In this document: piece after piece, positions 9,869 to 21,445 of the stretch
Numbering within the stretch: position 1 is the first letter of the stretch
Layout: each line of letters begins with the position of its first letter
Assembly: GCF_003086295.3 (NCBI RefSeq)
Contig: NC_092051.1
Span: 79,492,445-79,556,444, forward strand
Direction: 5' to 3'
Source of the DNA: Arachis hypogaea
Lineage: Eukaryota > Streptophyta > Magnoliopsida > Fabales > Fabaceae
DNA length: 64,000 nt
Translations under genes and position numbers: made by a program
The notes under the pieces: generated by a model
Databases searched by the model: none
Seen by the model: only the letters and a program-made list of their open reading frames with translations
Told to the model about the DNA's origin: nothing

Positions 9869-11038
9869 ATGGAGTTCAACTCATCTTATGATCAAATTAA
9901 TTTCATGGGATATGACCCACCATCACCAATCTCTAATGGTGGCTGAGAATATCACCAAGAGAATACTAATTCTGAGCACTCCAATTCATGGAGATTTGCA
10001 TCAGAGACACAAGATGAGCAAGAAGATCATATGGGATATCTTCCTCCACCACAAAATGATGCAAGTTGCTACTCTAATGATGGCTGGGGGGAGCAAAACC
10101 AGAAAACATTTGAGAGCCCATATTCCACTTATCAAGAGCCATCTTCACTCGAACATACTATCAATTCACTTATACAAAATTTTCCAACTTCACCTTCCAG
10201 TTTTTCATCTGAAAATTCTTCATCACTGGACTTTGTCTCCACACAAAATCCTTGTCAAAACTCACCACCCACACAAACTTCCATGAACCAAAGACTCTCA
10301 AAGCTTGAGTCCATGCTCAAAAGAATTGCAGAGGAGAAAGAGAAATACCAGAAAGAACAAGAGAACTCCCTCAAAAACATGGAAGCGCAATTAGGCCAAC
10401 TGGTGAGTGCAATGAAGAAGAAGGAAAAACAAGAGGAAGAGGCTACTGAGTCAAGTGAATTTTTATTGAAAAAGAAAGAAGTGGTGGAAATAGTTGAAAA
10501 TGAAACTGCACTTGAGGTGACAAAAGAACCTGAACACTCACAACCTCCTCAAACCCCCCTGGACCAAAAAGTCTCAACAATTGAATCTGAGATTAAAAGA
10601 TATGAAGAGGAGATGAAGAAATGTTGGGAAGATCAACAAACCTCCTCCATGAAAGAGCTATTAAAACAAATGTTGAGTGTAAAAGAGGAAGTGGAGGAGC
10701 AAGAAAGTGAGGAAATCATTCCAAACTCAAGTAAGGCAGAGAAGTACATGAAGGAGGAGTTCATGAAACCACCAGTGCAAAAGGCTCTGGATGAATACAA
10801 AACTCCAATAATCACACAGCAACCAAGTCTTGAATCCAAAGAAGTGAAGGCAACTAGCAAGAACACCAATTCTGTCCCTAATCCAGCAAGCAAGATCAAT
10901 CAAGCCATTTGCAAAAGGAAGCTTGCTAAGGAAAGGCCAAGACAAGGGACACTAGCTGAATCCTTCCCTCCTTTGAGGTCATTCCTCTTAACAAACTGGA
11001 AGAAGAGGAAGAAAGTGAAGAACAACATGTCAAGCTAA
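9869..11038 (+). pseudogene. Gag-linker-like coiled-coil protein of element a, one nonsense codon
   Basis: Reading frame from ATG 9869 to the stop at 11038, with TGA at 9944-9946 (probably TGG originally). The protein is unknown to me. Codons 1-140 are rich in S, P, Y, N and Q. Around codons 140-190 there is a charged predicted coiled coil including NMEAQLGQLVSAM. This resembles the linker of Athila Gag (RNMEVQVGQMSKR in the gag at 62000). An acidic E/K-rich middle follows, then a basic tail ending LRSFLLTNWKKRKKVKNNMSS. No zinc knuckle, protease or polymerase motif is seen. The same tail ends the ORF at 56532-56956, in an element with a different LTR. I infer a Gag-derived accessory protein, possibly RNA-binding through the basic tail; this is not shown. 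Confidence 0.7.
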
Positions 11039-11057
11039 TGACACTAAAAGAGCACTT

Positions 11058-11075
11058 GTTGGGAGGTAACCCAAC
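11058..11075 (+). promoter_or_regulatory. post-coding hairpin GTTGGG-AGGTAA-CCCAAC
   Basis: Perfect 6-bp stem with a 6-nt loop 19 bases after the ORF stop, preceded by AAAAGAGCACTT. It matches the hairpins in the autonomous elements, although this element encodes no pol. Confidence 0.75.
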
Positions 11076-12459
11076 CGTAGGTAACATTTTTTCTCTGCTT
11101 TGTTTTCTTCCTTTGTTTAGTTTAAATTTCAATAAATTGACATATGGTTGCATTCTAAGTTTGGTGTTGCTATGCAACAAAATTTGGTTCTAATCCTTAC
11201 AAGATACTTGCATCAATTCCAAGTGAAAGTGTCACACTAAGTTTGGTGTGCCACTTATTCTTTATGCAAAGTATTATGCTCACCTTCTTAAGTTTGCAAT
11301 CACAATGTCTCTGTCTCTTGTGCCTTTATTATTATCTTTAATTTTTCTTGCTTGAAACACATGTACTACTAACATTTCTTGTGTAAGACATTCATGATCC
11401 ATCTTAGCCCCATAGCCACGGTTCTAATAGTTGCTTGAGGATGAGCTAGCATTCTGAGTTTGGTATGGGAAGGAGGAGAATGAGAGGAAAATGACAACAA
11501 TAGAGAAGATGAACTACAAGGTTGTAAAGTTCCTTTTCTTCTCATTTGTTTCAAGCACTATAAACTGCATGATTGTCTTTACCTTCTCTGTATGCATGTG
11601 TGTATGAAAAGGCATAGTTTGATTTCTAAAATTGCAACATGGTGCTGTGCCATTATGATTACCAACTTGAGTTTTGTGAATTCAAAAGCAGTAAAGCATC
11701 ATGATCATAAACAAACAAGGAATTAAAGAAGAGTTTAGCATGTGCATACAAGTATTGGAAAGCTAGTATGATTAATTGTTGCTCAATTGCATTGGATTTT
11801 ATTTAATTGAAATTTTCATCTAGAACACTTTGTGAAATCTTTTGAAAATCATGAAAACCTTGAAAGGCAAATACAATTAAAGCAAGAAAAGAAAAAGGGA
11901 AAGAATGAGAAAGCTGAAGGCTCTGAGTACCAATGGCAATTTACTTGTTAAGTACTTGTGGTGTTTATGTATCAAGCCAAATGCTTGAAAACAAAACACT
12001 TAGAAGTCAAGGTTAGGCTCAAAGTTCAAAAGCACTCCCTCAAAGCTCAAGGCTCTGAGCATCAATGATTAGAGAGTTAAGAAAAGAAAAGAAAAAAATG
12101 AGCTTAATGAAGTCCTCTAATCAAATGCTTGTGGTGCTTATGTATCAAGTGGTAATACTTGAAAACAAAGCATTTAGAAGTCGTAGCTTTGTTATCAACT
12201 CATGGGGCAAAGCACCCAAAAGGAGAAGCTAAATAAGAAAATCAAAAGCTTGTTTCAAGGAAGAAATATAAGAGAAAGATTTCATAAATTGAGCTAGATG
12301 GAAGCATCAATCATTTACATTTCTTTTGTGATTGTAGCATGCTTAGAAAACTAGCTTACCATGAACATTGAGTTACTATTCTTCTTGCCTTGGATTGTCA
12401 ATCTTTATTGCATGATTCTTTTCTTTCTTGGGGACAAGCAAGTTTTAAGTTTGGTGTTG
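11076..12459 (+). other. 3' internal region of element a
   Basis: No gene. It carries three upstream copies of the (T/C)TAAGTTTGGTGT motif (near 11154, 11238, and a diverged one at 11455 after TTGCTTGAGGATGAGC). It ends at 12427-12459 with CTTGGGGACAAGCAA and TTTTAAGTTTGGTGTTG against the 3' LTR. Stretches such as AAGGCTCTGAGCATCAATG recur in the 3' regions of the other Athila-type elements here. Confidence 0.6.
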
Positions 12460-14812
12460 TGATGACATGTCATCATGTCATATTTTTCTATGCTTTTTCC
12501 TTTGTTTTTAATAGGTTTTATGCACTTTCTTGAGCCATAAGCAAGCCAATTGGGTAGATTTTCATGTTTCCTTTGATTCAATTAACCATGGATGAATTAA
12601 TGCAATTTCATGAGATTTTATGCTATAATTGTCATATATTATGAAAGAATAACAAACTCATGATTTTGAGCAAAGCTTTGATGTGTTTGGTTGATTGATG
12701 ATAGGTGAAAAGAGTTTTGAAGAAGGTTGAAGAAAGAAGGAATGGTTAGGAGCAAGAGAGAACAAAAAGTTTGAGCCAAAGTTTGCCTCAAACTTTAGCT
12801 CAAACTTTCAGAAGAGTTGAAAACATCCCAGAGGAAAAAAGCTTGAGCCAAAGTTTGCCTCAAACTTTAGCTCAAACTTTTGGGAGAAAAGCTTGAGCCA
12901 ACATTTGCCTCAAACTTTTTGGCAAACGTTGGCATCACAAAATCAATACCCTGGAGGAAAAAGCTTGCACCAACGTTTGAGGTCAAACTTTTGCTCAAAC
13001 GTTGGCGCCACACACCACAACAGCCTGAAGGGGTATACTTCCAACAAGAATAACTTGAGCTACAGAGCTCCAAATGAGGTGATTCAAAAAGCAATGGAAA
13101 GTAGGAATCGAGAGCTTTCCAAGCATATACGGCACTGCATGGTGGACACTAAAATTGAGGGAGAAAACTGCCCCGAAATGTGCATAAACGAACATGGTGG
13201 CAACTTGCAGTGAGGCCAACTGACCTCTGCACCTTCGACGGAGTATAACTCGAGCTGTGGAACTTCAAATGATGCGCTTCCAACGGCATTGGAAAGTAGA
13301 CATTCAGGGATTTCCAACAATGTATAATAGTATGGGGTGGACAATGTGTTTGAGTCTCCAAAATCTGGCGTTTTCGACCACGTTTGAGGCAAATGTCGCC
13401 TCAAACGCTGCACACCAAAGCCAGCGACCTTGTCCTCTTCAAAGGAGCATAACTTGAGTTGTAGATGTCCAATTGAAGTGATTCCAAGTGGGTTAGAAAT
13501 CTGACATTCAGAGCTTTCCAACCATATATAATAGTCTATATTGGGTATAAAATTTGCAACGTGACAAGAGGACAAAGTAGCCCCCAAGAAGCATACAAAA
13601 GGGATCCACGTTTGGCTCAAAGTTTGACCTCAAACTTTGGCTCAAACGTGGATGGCAGCAAGGAATGTTAGCTGATATGAAAAGTTTGAGTAAAAGTTTG
13701 ACCTCAAACTTTTACTCAAGCTTTTCTGGTTCATGGCCCAGTTCACAAATGGGTTTCTCTCCAACTCCAAGAGCAATCAACAGAGGCTATCTTCAACCCA
13801 ATTCCATCAAGAGCAAGGGCCCAATTGACACCACTCAAAGGCACAAGAGATAGTTAGAATAGAAATTTCATTTTAATTGTAATTTGTTTTGAATTTCATT
13901 TTCATTTTGTAAAAATGCCTATAAATAGGCATCTGTTTCATTTTATTGGGGGGCGAGCTCCACTAGGGAGCATTAGGAATACAGAACTCTCTCTCTTTAG
14001 TTTTTCTTTTTGTTTTGAATCTTGGGTTGAGAATTGAAGAAATTCTGTTTCAATCTCACCTTGAGAATTCTCTCTATTTTCTTCTTCTGCAAACTTTCAA
14101 GTGAATTGTGATTTGAATCAAAGTTCGTTTCATCGCTTTCATCTTTAATTTTCCTGCATCTAGTTTGCTAGCGGATCAAGGAAGGAATTGAGATCTAGAC
14201 TTGTTTTCTAGTCTCATTGATTTCTTGAGATCTTCAACCTCTCATTTAGATTTTGCAATTGAGCTGCATTTCATTTTCTGTTCGGTTCCTCAATTCAATT
14301 TACATTAAGCCTGCTACAAATCTCATTTACATTTCCTGCACAATTTTAAATTCCTCTGCAATTGCTCTAAGTTCTAATTCACTGCAATTTTGCTTCTCTG
14401 TTTACATTTCTCCCAATTTACTTTCCTGCAATTTAAGCTTGCTGCAAGAGTTTTGAATTCTGATATATTGCTCTATTTAATTTCCAGCACCCCAGCCCCT
14501 TTACTTTTCATGCGATTTACTTTTCTTGTAATTTAAGTTTCAGCTATTTTACTTTCTTGTTCTTTATGTTACTTGCAATTTTACTTTCTGCACTTTATAA
14601 TTCCTGCAAATTTACATTCTGTTGGCTTCAATTGTCACTCAAATCACTCAATGTTAGCTTGACTAAACTAATCACCCACTAAAGTTGCTTGATCCATCAA
14701 TCCCTGTGGGATCGACCTCACTCACGTGAGTTTTACTACTTGATGCGACCGGCATACTTGCCGGTTAGTTTTAGGTGTTTTGAAAATTCATTTTTCCACA
14801 AAAACACCATCA
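12460..14812 (+). repeat. 3' LTR of element a
   Basis: A 2353-bp LTR starting TGATGACATGTCATCA and ending CCATCA, directly followed by the AAGTG duplication. It is nearly identical to the 5' LTR apart from scattered, mostly transition, differences and the loss of one palindrome unit of about 72 bp. Confidence 0.94.
12764..13725 (+). repeat. Palindrome array in 3' LTR of element a
   Basis: Same array as in the 5' LTR with one unit fewer. Units lie at 12764-13014, then at 13606-13650 and 13681-13725. TATAAATA follows at 13920-13927. Confidence 0.85.
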
Positions 14813-16321
14813 AAGTGCACTAGGTCGTCCAAGTAATACCTGAGCGAGTCAGGATCGATCCCACGATGATTGTGGCTTGAAGCAAGCAATGGTTGTCTTG
14901 CAGGTCTTAGTCAGGCGGAATCAGAAGGTTTATGCTTGGAACTTTGTTTAAGTACTTGTTATATCAAACATTTGGATGTTAAGTTGAAATAAGGATAGGA
15001 ATAGAGTTGAGAGTCAGAGTTGCTTTGTCTTTCTGAATGAACTCTGGTATTACTGTCTTCCTTGCTTGTGAAAGATCTTCTTCTATGGCAAGCTGTAAGT
15101 GATCAAAGCCATTGCTCGTGGTCATTGATCTCTTCCGCTACAGGTCAAACGCCATTGCTCGTGGTCATTCAATCTGATGGCGGGTGAAGCTCTAGCAAGT
15201 CATTCTCTTGGCGATCCTACTCAAAGCGCCCCAGACAAGGTCGAATCTTCTGGATCAAAGAACACTACTTTTTTGGATTCTATCCTATACCACGGAGACC
15301 CTAATCTCCCCAGAAATTAGCTAAACTGGTGTCTCGAGAAGTCTCCAATGAAGTCGTGGATTAACCGTCTGAGAGATGTATAATCATAGCTGTTGGCTCG
15401 TGCTTTCCGGCCAAGTATTCACACGAACACAAGTAGACGCGGGTGTTTATCAGGCAGGTTCATCTTAATGTGATGAATAGAGCTAATTGGTTAGCTCATC
15501 CTATTCACCACGATGAAGATCGGATTATACATCTTAGAGATAGATCAGACATGGATCGAAGAAGAAACAGAAATACTTTTATTAATTCATAGGACTCAGC
15601 AGGGCTCCTCCCCTCAACCTAGGAGGTATAGAAACTCATACTGAAAGGTAAGAACAATGATAAACATGTATGATGACTGAAAGTGTTTGCCGAAAAACAC
15701 TGAATTACATAAATAAAATCCCTTAAATACTAAACAGATGACTAGTATGGATAAAATAGTCTAATTAGTGCTAAAATCCACTTCTGGGGCCCACTTGGTA
15801 AGTGTTTGGGCTGAGCTTTGATGAGATCCACGTGCTCTGAGGCTCCTTGGGCGTGGAACGCCAGCTCGGGGGTCCTCTCTAGGCGTTTGTACATTGGTCT
15901 CTGCTCTTTTGGCTGTTGGACGCGTGGAAGGGGGAAGGTAGCTGGAGTTGAATGCCAGTTTTGGGCCTTCTAATCCGAAGCAAAGTATAAACTATTATAT
16001 ATTGTTGGAAATATCTGGAAGTCAGCTTTCCATAGCCATTGAGAGTGCTCTATTTGGACTTCTTTACTTCCAGAAGAGCTCTTCCAAATGCAGGCAGGTC
16101 AGATTTGGACAGCATCTATAGTGCTTTCTCTGTCTCTGAAAGCTCCTCAATTTCAGCCAGAAATTACCTGAAATTACCCAAAAACACAAAAACTTATATT
16201 AGAATCCAAAAATATGATTTTAACACTAAAATCTATAAAAACGTAATAAAAACTAAACAGAAACTACTAAAAACTATATAAAAATGTTGTCAAAATGTGT
16301 ATAAAATATCCGGTCATGACA

Positions 16322-17485
16322 ACACCAAACTTAAATCGTTGCTTGTCCCCAAGAAACTAAAAACACATTAGGATAAAAAGAAAATTAATATAAAATAAAT
16401 TTTTAAGTTTCACACGAAGCTTAGTTAAAATCAGATGAGCGGGGCTTAGTAGCTTTTTACTTCTGAATAGTTCTAGCATCTCACTATCCATTGAAACTCA
16501 GAGATGTATGCATCTTTAGGAACTTAGAATCCGGATGATATTATTGACTCTCTTAGTTAAGATTATTTTGATTCTTCAACACAGCTTTCAGAGTCTTTGC
16601 CGTGACCCTAAGTACCTTGTTTTCTAGTATTACCACCGGATACAATAATGCCACAGACACTTTAACTGGGTGAACCTTTTCAGATTGTGACTTAGCTTTG
16701 CTATAGTCCCCAGATAGAGGTGTCCAGAGTTCTTAAGCACACTCTTTTTTCTTTGGACCACGACTTTAACCGCTCAGTCTCAAGCTTTTCACTTGACACC
16801 TTCACGCCACAAGCACATGGTTAGGGACAGCTTAGATTGAGCCGCTTAGGCCAGGATTTTATTCCTTTGGGCACTCCTATCCATTAATGCTCAAAGCCAT
16901 GGGTCCTTTTACCCTTGCCTCTTGGTTTAAAGGGTTACTGGTTTTCTCAATATGCCCTCCTTTTCCTGCATTTTAGGGCAGTAACGGATTTTTCTACTTT
17001 TTATTATTTTTTTCGCCATTTTTTTCTTTCTTTTTCGCATGCATATATATATGTTTTTTATTTTGCAACAGGCTTTTTCTTTTGCTTTTTGCTGCTTTTT
17101 CTTGCTTCAAAAATTGATTTTCATATTTTTCAGATTATCAATAATATTTTTCCTTTTTCCTTATTCTTTCAAGAGTCAACATTCTAAAATTTCAACTTCA
17201 AATATGCACTATTTATTTCATACATTCAGAAAACAAAAGCAAATAACACCACATCAAACTAATTAAACTAATCTTATTTTAAACTTGAAATTCATGCATC
17301 TCTCAATTCTTTTCAATTTAAAAAAAAATTTTCATTTAAGCAAGGTGAGAGATATATGGGACATTTTACAGCTTTTTAAGACAACAATACAAATGATCGT
17401 GCAACTAGGACAAGAAAATAGATAAATAAATAGACAAAAAATAGAAAAATAACAGGAAATAGGTGTAAAGAGAACAAATCCACCT
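16322..17485 (-). other. 3' internal region of minus FIDEL-like element
   Basis: No gene. At 16322-16360 (minus strand) it has CTTGGGGACAAGCAA and TTTAAGTTTGGTGTTG against the LTR start. A long A/T-rich part with T runs and a TATATATAT tract (17043-17052) follows. Sequences at 16430-16900 are the counterpart, in reverse orientation, of 2150-2700 in the plus element. Confidence 0.6.
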
Positions 17486-18630
17486 TTAACGGTGGCGTCT
17501 AATGCTCCTCCTTGAGGATCCAATGTGATGCTTGATCTCTTCTATGTCATCCCTTTGCCTTTGTTGCCCTTCCCTCATAGCCCTTTGGTCTTCCCTAATG
17601 GCTCTTTGATCTTCTCTGATTTCATTGAGAGTGGTAGCATGTCCTTGATGCTCCATCCTCAATTGCTCCATGTTAGTGCTAATTCTCCAAGAAAAGTTTG
17701 CCATTGATCCCAATAACTTTGGGGAGGAAAATACATCCCTTGAGGCATCTCAGGGATTTCATGATGAGGCAGATGCACAGGCTCTTGTGCATGCTCTCTA
17801 GTTTTCTCCGTTCGCTTCTTAGTGATGGGCTTATCCTCCCCAATGAAGATATCTCCATTTATGACAATTCCTGCTGAATTGCATAAGTGACAGATGAGGT
17901 GTGGGAATGCCAACCTGGCATTGGTGTGAGGCTTCTCAGCTACCTTGTACAGTTTTTGAGGAATCACCTTATGAAATTCTACCTCAATTACAATCATGAT
18001 GCAATGAATCATGATGGCTCTATCAACAGTCACTTCTGACCGGTTGCTAGTAGGGATGATAGATCTTTGGATGAATTCTAACCATCCTCTAGCTGTGGAC
18101 TTAAGGTCATCCATTCTTAACTGAATGGGCTTGCCTTGGGAATCCCTTTTCCACTGTGGGACTTCTACACAGATATCTGATCATGGTTGATTCTCGTAGT
18201 GTAAGGATGAAGGTCTCCTTGCAATAGAGGCAAGTTGAACGCCAACCTCACACTTTTCGAGCTGAAATCTAAGATTCTTCCTCGGACCATGGTGATCCAA
18301 TTCCTTGGATTTGGGTTCACACTAGTGTCATGGTTTTTGGTAACCCATGCATTAGCATAGAACTCTTGCACCATAAGAATCCCAACCTCTTGGATGGGAT
18401 TGGTTAGTACTTCCCAACTTCTTCTCCGGATCTCTCTTTAGATTTCTGGATACTCATTCTTCTTGAGCTTGAAAGGGACCTCAGGGATCACTTTTTTCTC
18501 AGCCACTACTTCATAGAATTGGACTTGGTGGGCTTTAGGGATGAATCTTTCCATCTCCTAAGATTCGGAGGGATTGCCTACTGTCTTTCCTTTCCTCTTC
18601 TTAGAGGAGTCTCCAACATTGGGTGCCATG
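17486..18630 (-). pseudogene. Extra ORF downstream of pol position (putative plant transposon protein family), broken
   Basis: Start ATG at 18630 (MAPNVGDSSKKRKGK). The frame continues with stops near codons 24 and 55, then shifts. Recognisable parts are FYANAW near 18360, ARGWLEFIQRSIIPTSNRSEVTVDRA (18090-18000) with the following hydrophobic stretch, and a C-terminal coiled coil with tandem REDQRA repeats (17600). The FYANAW and WxxxxxxxIxPTxxxSxVxxxRA pattern is what I remember from the plant-specific retroelement protein family often annotated as a putative plant transposon protein. Its function is unknown. At least two frameshifts and several stops make this copy dead. It has its own TATA box and pyrimidine-rich leader upstream, so it may have been expressed separately from gag-pol. 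Confidence 0.7.
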
Positions 18631-18802
18631 AATGGTAATGGAAAGAAAAAAGCTATGCTTTTCCAACACCAAACTTAAAACTTTCCTCATCCTCAAGCAA
18701 AAATAGAAGAATAGAGAAGAAGAAGAAGAAAATAGAGAAAGCTCGGCCTTGGGGAGTGGAGAAGGTATGAGAGGTGTGTGTATGAAGGGGAATAGAGAGG
18801 GG

Positions 18803-18810
18803 TATTTATA
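18803..18810 (-). promoter_or_regulatory. Internal TATA box upstream of the extra ORF
   Basis: On the minus strand, CCTATAAATACC lies about 175 bp before the ATG at 18630. A C/T-rich leader with CTTCTTCTTCTT runs, and the GAGGATGAGG...TTTTAAGTTTGGTGTTGG motif, lie between the two. This is a textbook plant core-promoter layout inside the element. Activity is inferred. Confidence 0.55.
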
Positions 18811-19300
18811 GGAGTGGGTAGGGTTAGGTTTCGGCCATAGGGTGGGTTTGTGTGGGAAATTTGATTTTTGAAGTAGGTGGGGGTAGGTGGGAATTATGAT
18901 GGTTTGGGGAAATGAAATGGATGTGATTGGACTAGGGTTTTTGGGGAAGTATGTATGGGGAAGTGGAAAAGTAGGTGGGGTTAAGTGGGGTAGGTAGGGT
19001 AGGTGAAGATTCTGTGGGACCCACAATTCTTGAGAGGCTATAGAATTCCAGATTCCCTACTTCTCTGCACTAGCGTTTGAACGACCAGGGGCTGCTCCTT
19101 GGCTGGCGTTCAACGCCAGCAATGCTTCCCTCTTGGGGCGTTGAATGCCCAGGAGGGCTTCCTCACTGGCGTTGAACTTTAACACTCTTTTCAGAGTGTT
19201 CTGTTTTCACTGCTGTGAATTCTATATCTTGACTGATGTACATGATCATGACTCTAAGACTGAAAGAAAAACAAAAACAAAATAAATAAAGTTGAGTAAA
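18811..19300 (-). other. Upstream region of the extra ORF
   Basis: No gene. Positions 18811-19020 are G/T-rich on the plus strand (C/A-rich on the sense strand), a simple-sequence-like stretch. Positions 19070-19175 carry three or four palindromes of the GGCGTTNAACGCC type. Confidence 0.55.
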
Positions 19301-19318
19301 GTTGGGCTGCCTTCCAAC
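19301..19318 (-). promoter_or_regulatory. post-coding hairpin GTTGGA-AGGCAG-CCCAAC
   Basis: Sense strand is minus. It sits 40 bases after the stop of the protease fusion, preceded by AAAGAGCGCTT. The stem has one A-C mismatch at the loop-closing pair, compared with perfect stems elsewhere. Confidence 0.65.
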
Positions 19319-19357
19319 AAGCGCTCTTTTAAAGTCACTAGCTTGACCTTTAGCTCT

Positions 19358-19957
19358 TTACGGAGGTGAGTATGGGCTCAGATTTTTTCCCTTGACAGTG
19401 AATTTTTTTCCAGTTTTCTTATGAATGAGCTCTACATGCTCTAGAGATAGGACACGGCTCACTGTATATGGTAGGACTGGATTCTTAGTGAAGACAACTC
19501 TCATGCCAGGTGAGGGGCCTTCAGTAGGGACTTTCTTGTCCCTCCATCCTTTAGGTACTTTCTTTTTAGTACCTTTGTGCTTAGAGCTTGTTGAGGGCTA
19601 CCTAACACCAAACTTAGAATTGATGTCTGGAGGCTCTGCAGAGCTCTGCATAGAAAGAGAGGGTTGGCACACTAGGTATTGCACTATTTTCTCTCTTTTA
19701 GAGGGAGAATTAGGATGAGGCATCTTGAATAAGATGTGATCCTCCCCTAACTTTAGTGTTAGTTCTCCCTTAGCCACATCAATGATAGCATTAGCTGTGG
19801 CTAGGAAAGGTCTTCAAAGGATGACATAGTCATCCTCATCCTCTCCTATATCCAAGACAATGAAGTTTACAGGGATGTAGTGGTTTTCAACTTTAACCAA
19901 GACATCCTCCACTAAGCCATATGGCTTCTTCATGGTCTTGTCTGCCATCTCTAAATA
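19358..19957 (-). pseudogene. Second part of protease plus integrase-C-terminal-like domain
   Basis: Continues the protease split by the insertion at 19963-24066. From right to left it has the protease end with RPFLATA (near 19805) and IIDVAKGELTLKLG-like sequence. SKFGVR is encoded exactly by CTAAGTTTGGTGTTA (19603-19617). A basic stretch (KHKGTKKKVPKGWR) follows. The final domain reads VSRVLSLEHVELIH and KKFTVKGKNLSPY before the stop at 19358-19360. This last domain aligns by eye with the integrase C-terminus elsewhere here ([12 protein letters not shown] / [13 protein letters not shown]). Reverse transcriptase, RNase H and the integrase core are missing, yet the frame is kept. In-frame stops: TGA 19814-19816 and TAG 19598-19600. 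Confidence 0.7.
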
Positions 19958-19962
19958 GACGT

Positions 19963-21424
19963 TGATGCACCACTATTTGGTGGTTCATTATACGCTTAAT
20001 TTAGGGGATTTTATCACCCTTTTCTCACACTTATTCACTAAAATAGCATGATTTTGTATATTCTCCCTAATTTGTACTTAATAGTTAAAACATGATTTTT
20101 AGGTCCTTAATTGGTTAATTTTAATTCACCTTTGATTTCACTAGATGCCTTGATGTGCGTGTTAGTGATTTCAAGTTGAAAAGGCTAGGACTGGATGAAA
20201 GGAGTGATGAGAAATGCATGCAAAGTGGAGAAATCATGGAAAATCAAGGATTTGGATGCATTCATCGATGCACACGCATAGCAGATGCGCACACATGGAA
20301 AGTAAAATTGCCAGGCTACGCGTACGCATGACACATGCATACCCATCGATGCTCGCAAGTGACTTCATTAAAGTTAAACTGCTGGGGATATTTCTGGGCT
20401 TCCCAAGCCCAAATCCAACTCATTTCTGAGCCTATTATATGCAGAAATCAAGAGAAGTCAAGGGGAAAAAGTCATAATTGAATTTTGGAGGGAATGTTTT
20501 AGTTAGTTTCTTGAGAGAGAAGCTCTCTCTTCTCTCTAGAATAAGGTCATATGTAGATTAGGATTTCTTAGATCTAGGTTTAATTCATGCTTTGATTTAC
20601 TTTTCCTTTTCAATTCCTTGCTCTTCTACCTTCTCTTTCTTAGTTTAGCATTTCAATTCTTGTAATTCTTTAGTTTTATATTGAGGCACTCTTGTTTCTT
20701 TTATTTTCCTTTAATGCAATTCATGTTTGATTTCCTTTATTGTTGATTTGCTTTATTATTCTTAATTTCCTTGCAATTGGTAGTGTAGATCTATTTCTCT
20801 TGCAATTTAATTTTACTTTCCTTTTATGCCTTCCAAGTGTTTGACAAAATGCTTGGGAGGATGTTAGAGTAGATTTTTCTCCTCTTGGCTTTGGTTGAGT
20901 AATTGGAGACTCTTGAGTTATCAAACTCTTTTGTTGATTGATAATTGAAAGTTGCTAGTTGATTTGAATTCCACTAACTCTAGTATTTCCTTAGGAGTTG
21001 ACTAGGACTTGAGAAATCAAATTGATTATTTTCACTTAACTTTCTTTCATAGTTAGAGGTTAACTAAGTGGAGCAATGGACAATTGATGTCACAATTGAT
21101 GATGATAATGATGATAGGACTTCTAGTTCTCATTCCTTGCCAAGAGCTTTCTTAGCTATTAGTTTACTTCTTTTGCAATTTATCTTTCATGTTTCTTATC
21201 CAAAACCCCAAAGATATAGAATCCATAACCAATAACAAGAACACTTCCCTGCGATTCCTTTGAGAGACGACCAGAGGTTTGAATACTTCGGTTATTATTT
21301 TTAGGGGTTTGTTACTTGTGACAACCAAATTTTTGTATGAGAGGATTCTTTGTTGGTTTGGAAACTATACTAGCAACAACATTTCATTTGTGAAATTCTA
21401 AACCGTCAAAAAATCCATTCATCA
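19963..21424 (+). repeat. 5' LTR of element b
   Basis: A 1462-bp LTR. It begins with an imperfect terminal palindrome (ATGCACCAC-6nt-GTGGTTCAT), carries diverged ACGCGTACGC motifs (20262-20350), and a tail with TGCGATTCCTTTGAGAGACG near 21250. Confidence 0.92.
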
Positions 21425-21427
21425 AAA

Positions 21428-21445
21428 TGACGCCGTTGTCAAGAA
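21428..21445 (+). other. Degenerate primer-binding site of element b
   Basis: TGACGCCGTTGTCAAGAA differs from the intact site in element c (26114) at four positions, all transitions. The copy is probably unable to prime efficiently now. Confidence 0.75.

Larger units (their letters stand above)
7243..14812 (+). mobile_element. Non-autonomous Athila-group element a (TSD AAGTG)
   Basis: Complete insertion with identical 5-bp duplications AAGTG at 7238-7242 and 14813-14817. It has two LTRs, a tRNA-Asp primer site, one 390-codon reading frame with a nonsense codon, a post-coding hairpin and a 1.4-kb 3' region. No protease, reverse transcriptase or integrase is encoded, so it must have been moved by enzymes from another element. 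It interrupts the LTR of the minus-strand FIDEL-like element 56 bp from that LTR's end. Confidence 0.95.
7187..16321 (-). repeat. FIDEL-like 3' LTR, interrupted by a 7.57-kb insertion
   Basis: LTR sequence occupies 14818-16321 and 7187-7242, about 1.56 kb in all. On the minus strand it starts TGTCATGACCGG (ending at 16321) and ends GCGCACCA (at 7187). It has the family tail (GATTGTGGGATCG-like, near 14850-14870), a shared core block near 15970-16075, and palindromes of the GGCGTTNAACGCC type near 15850-15960. Confidence 0.85.

Noticed and set aside
17486..18630. Host gene, since the extra ORF has a TATA box and its own leader
   Set aside because: It lies between the hairpin and 3' LTR of the FIDEL-like element, a matching stub is in the plus copy at 1581, and it matches a retroelement-borne protein family by memory.
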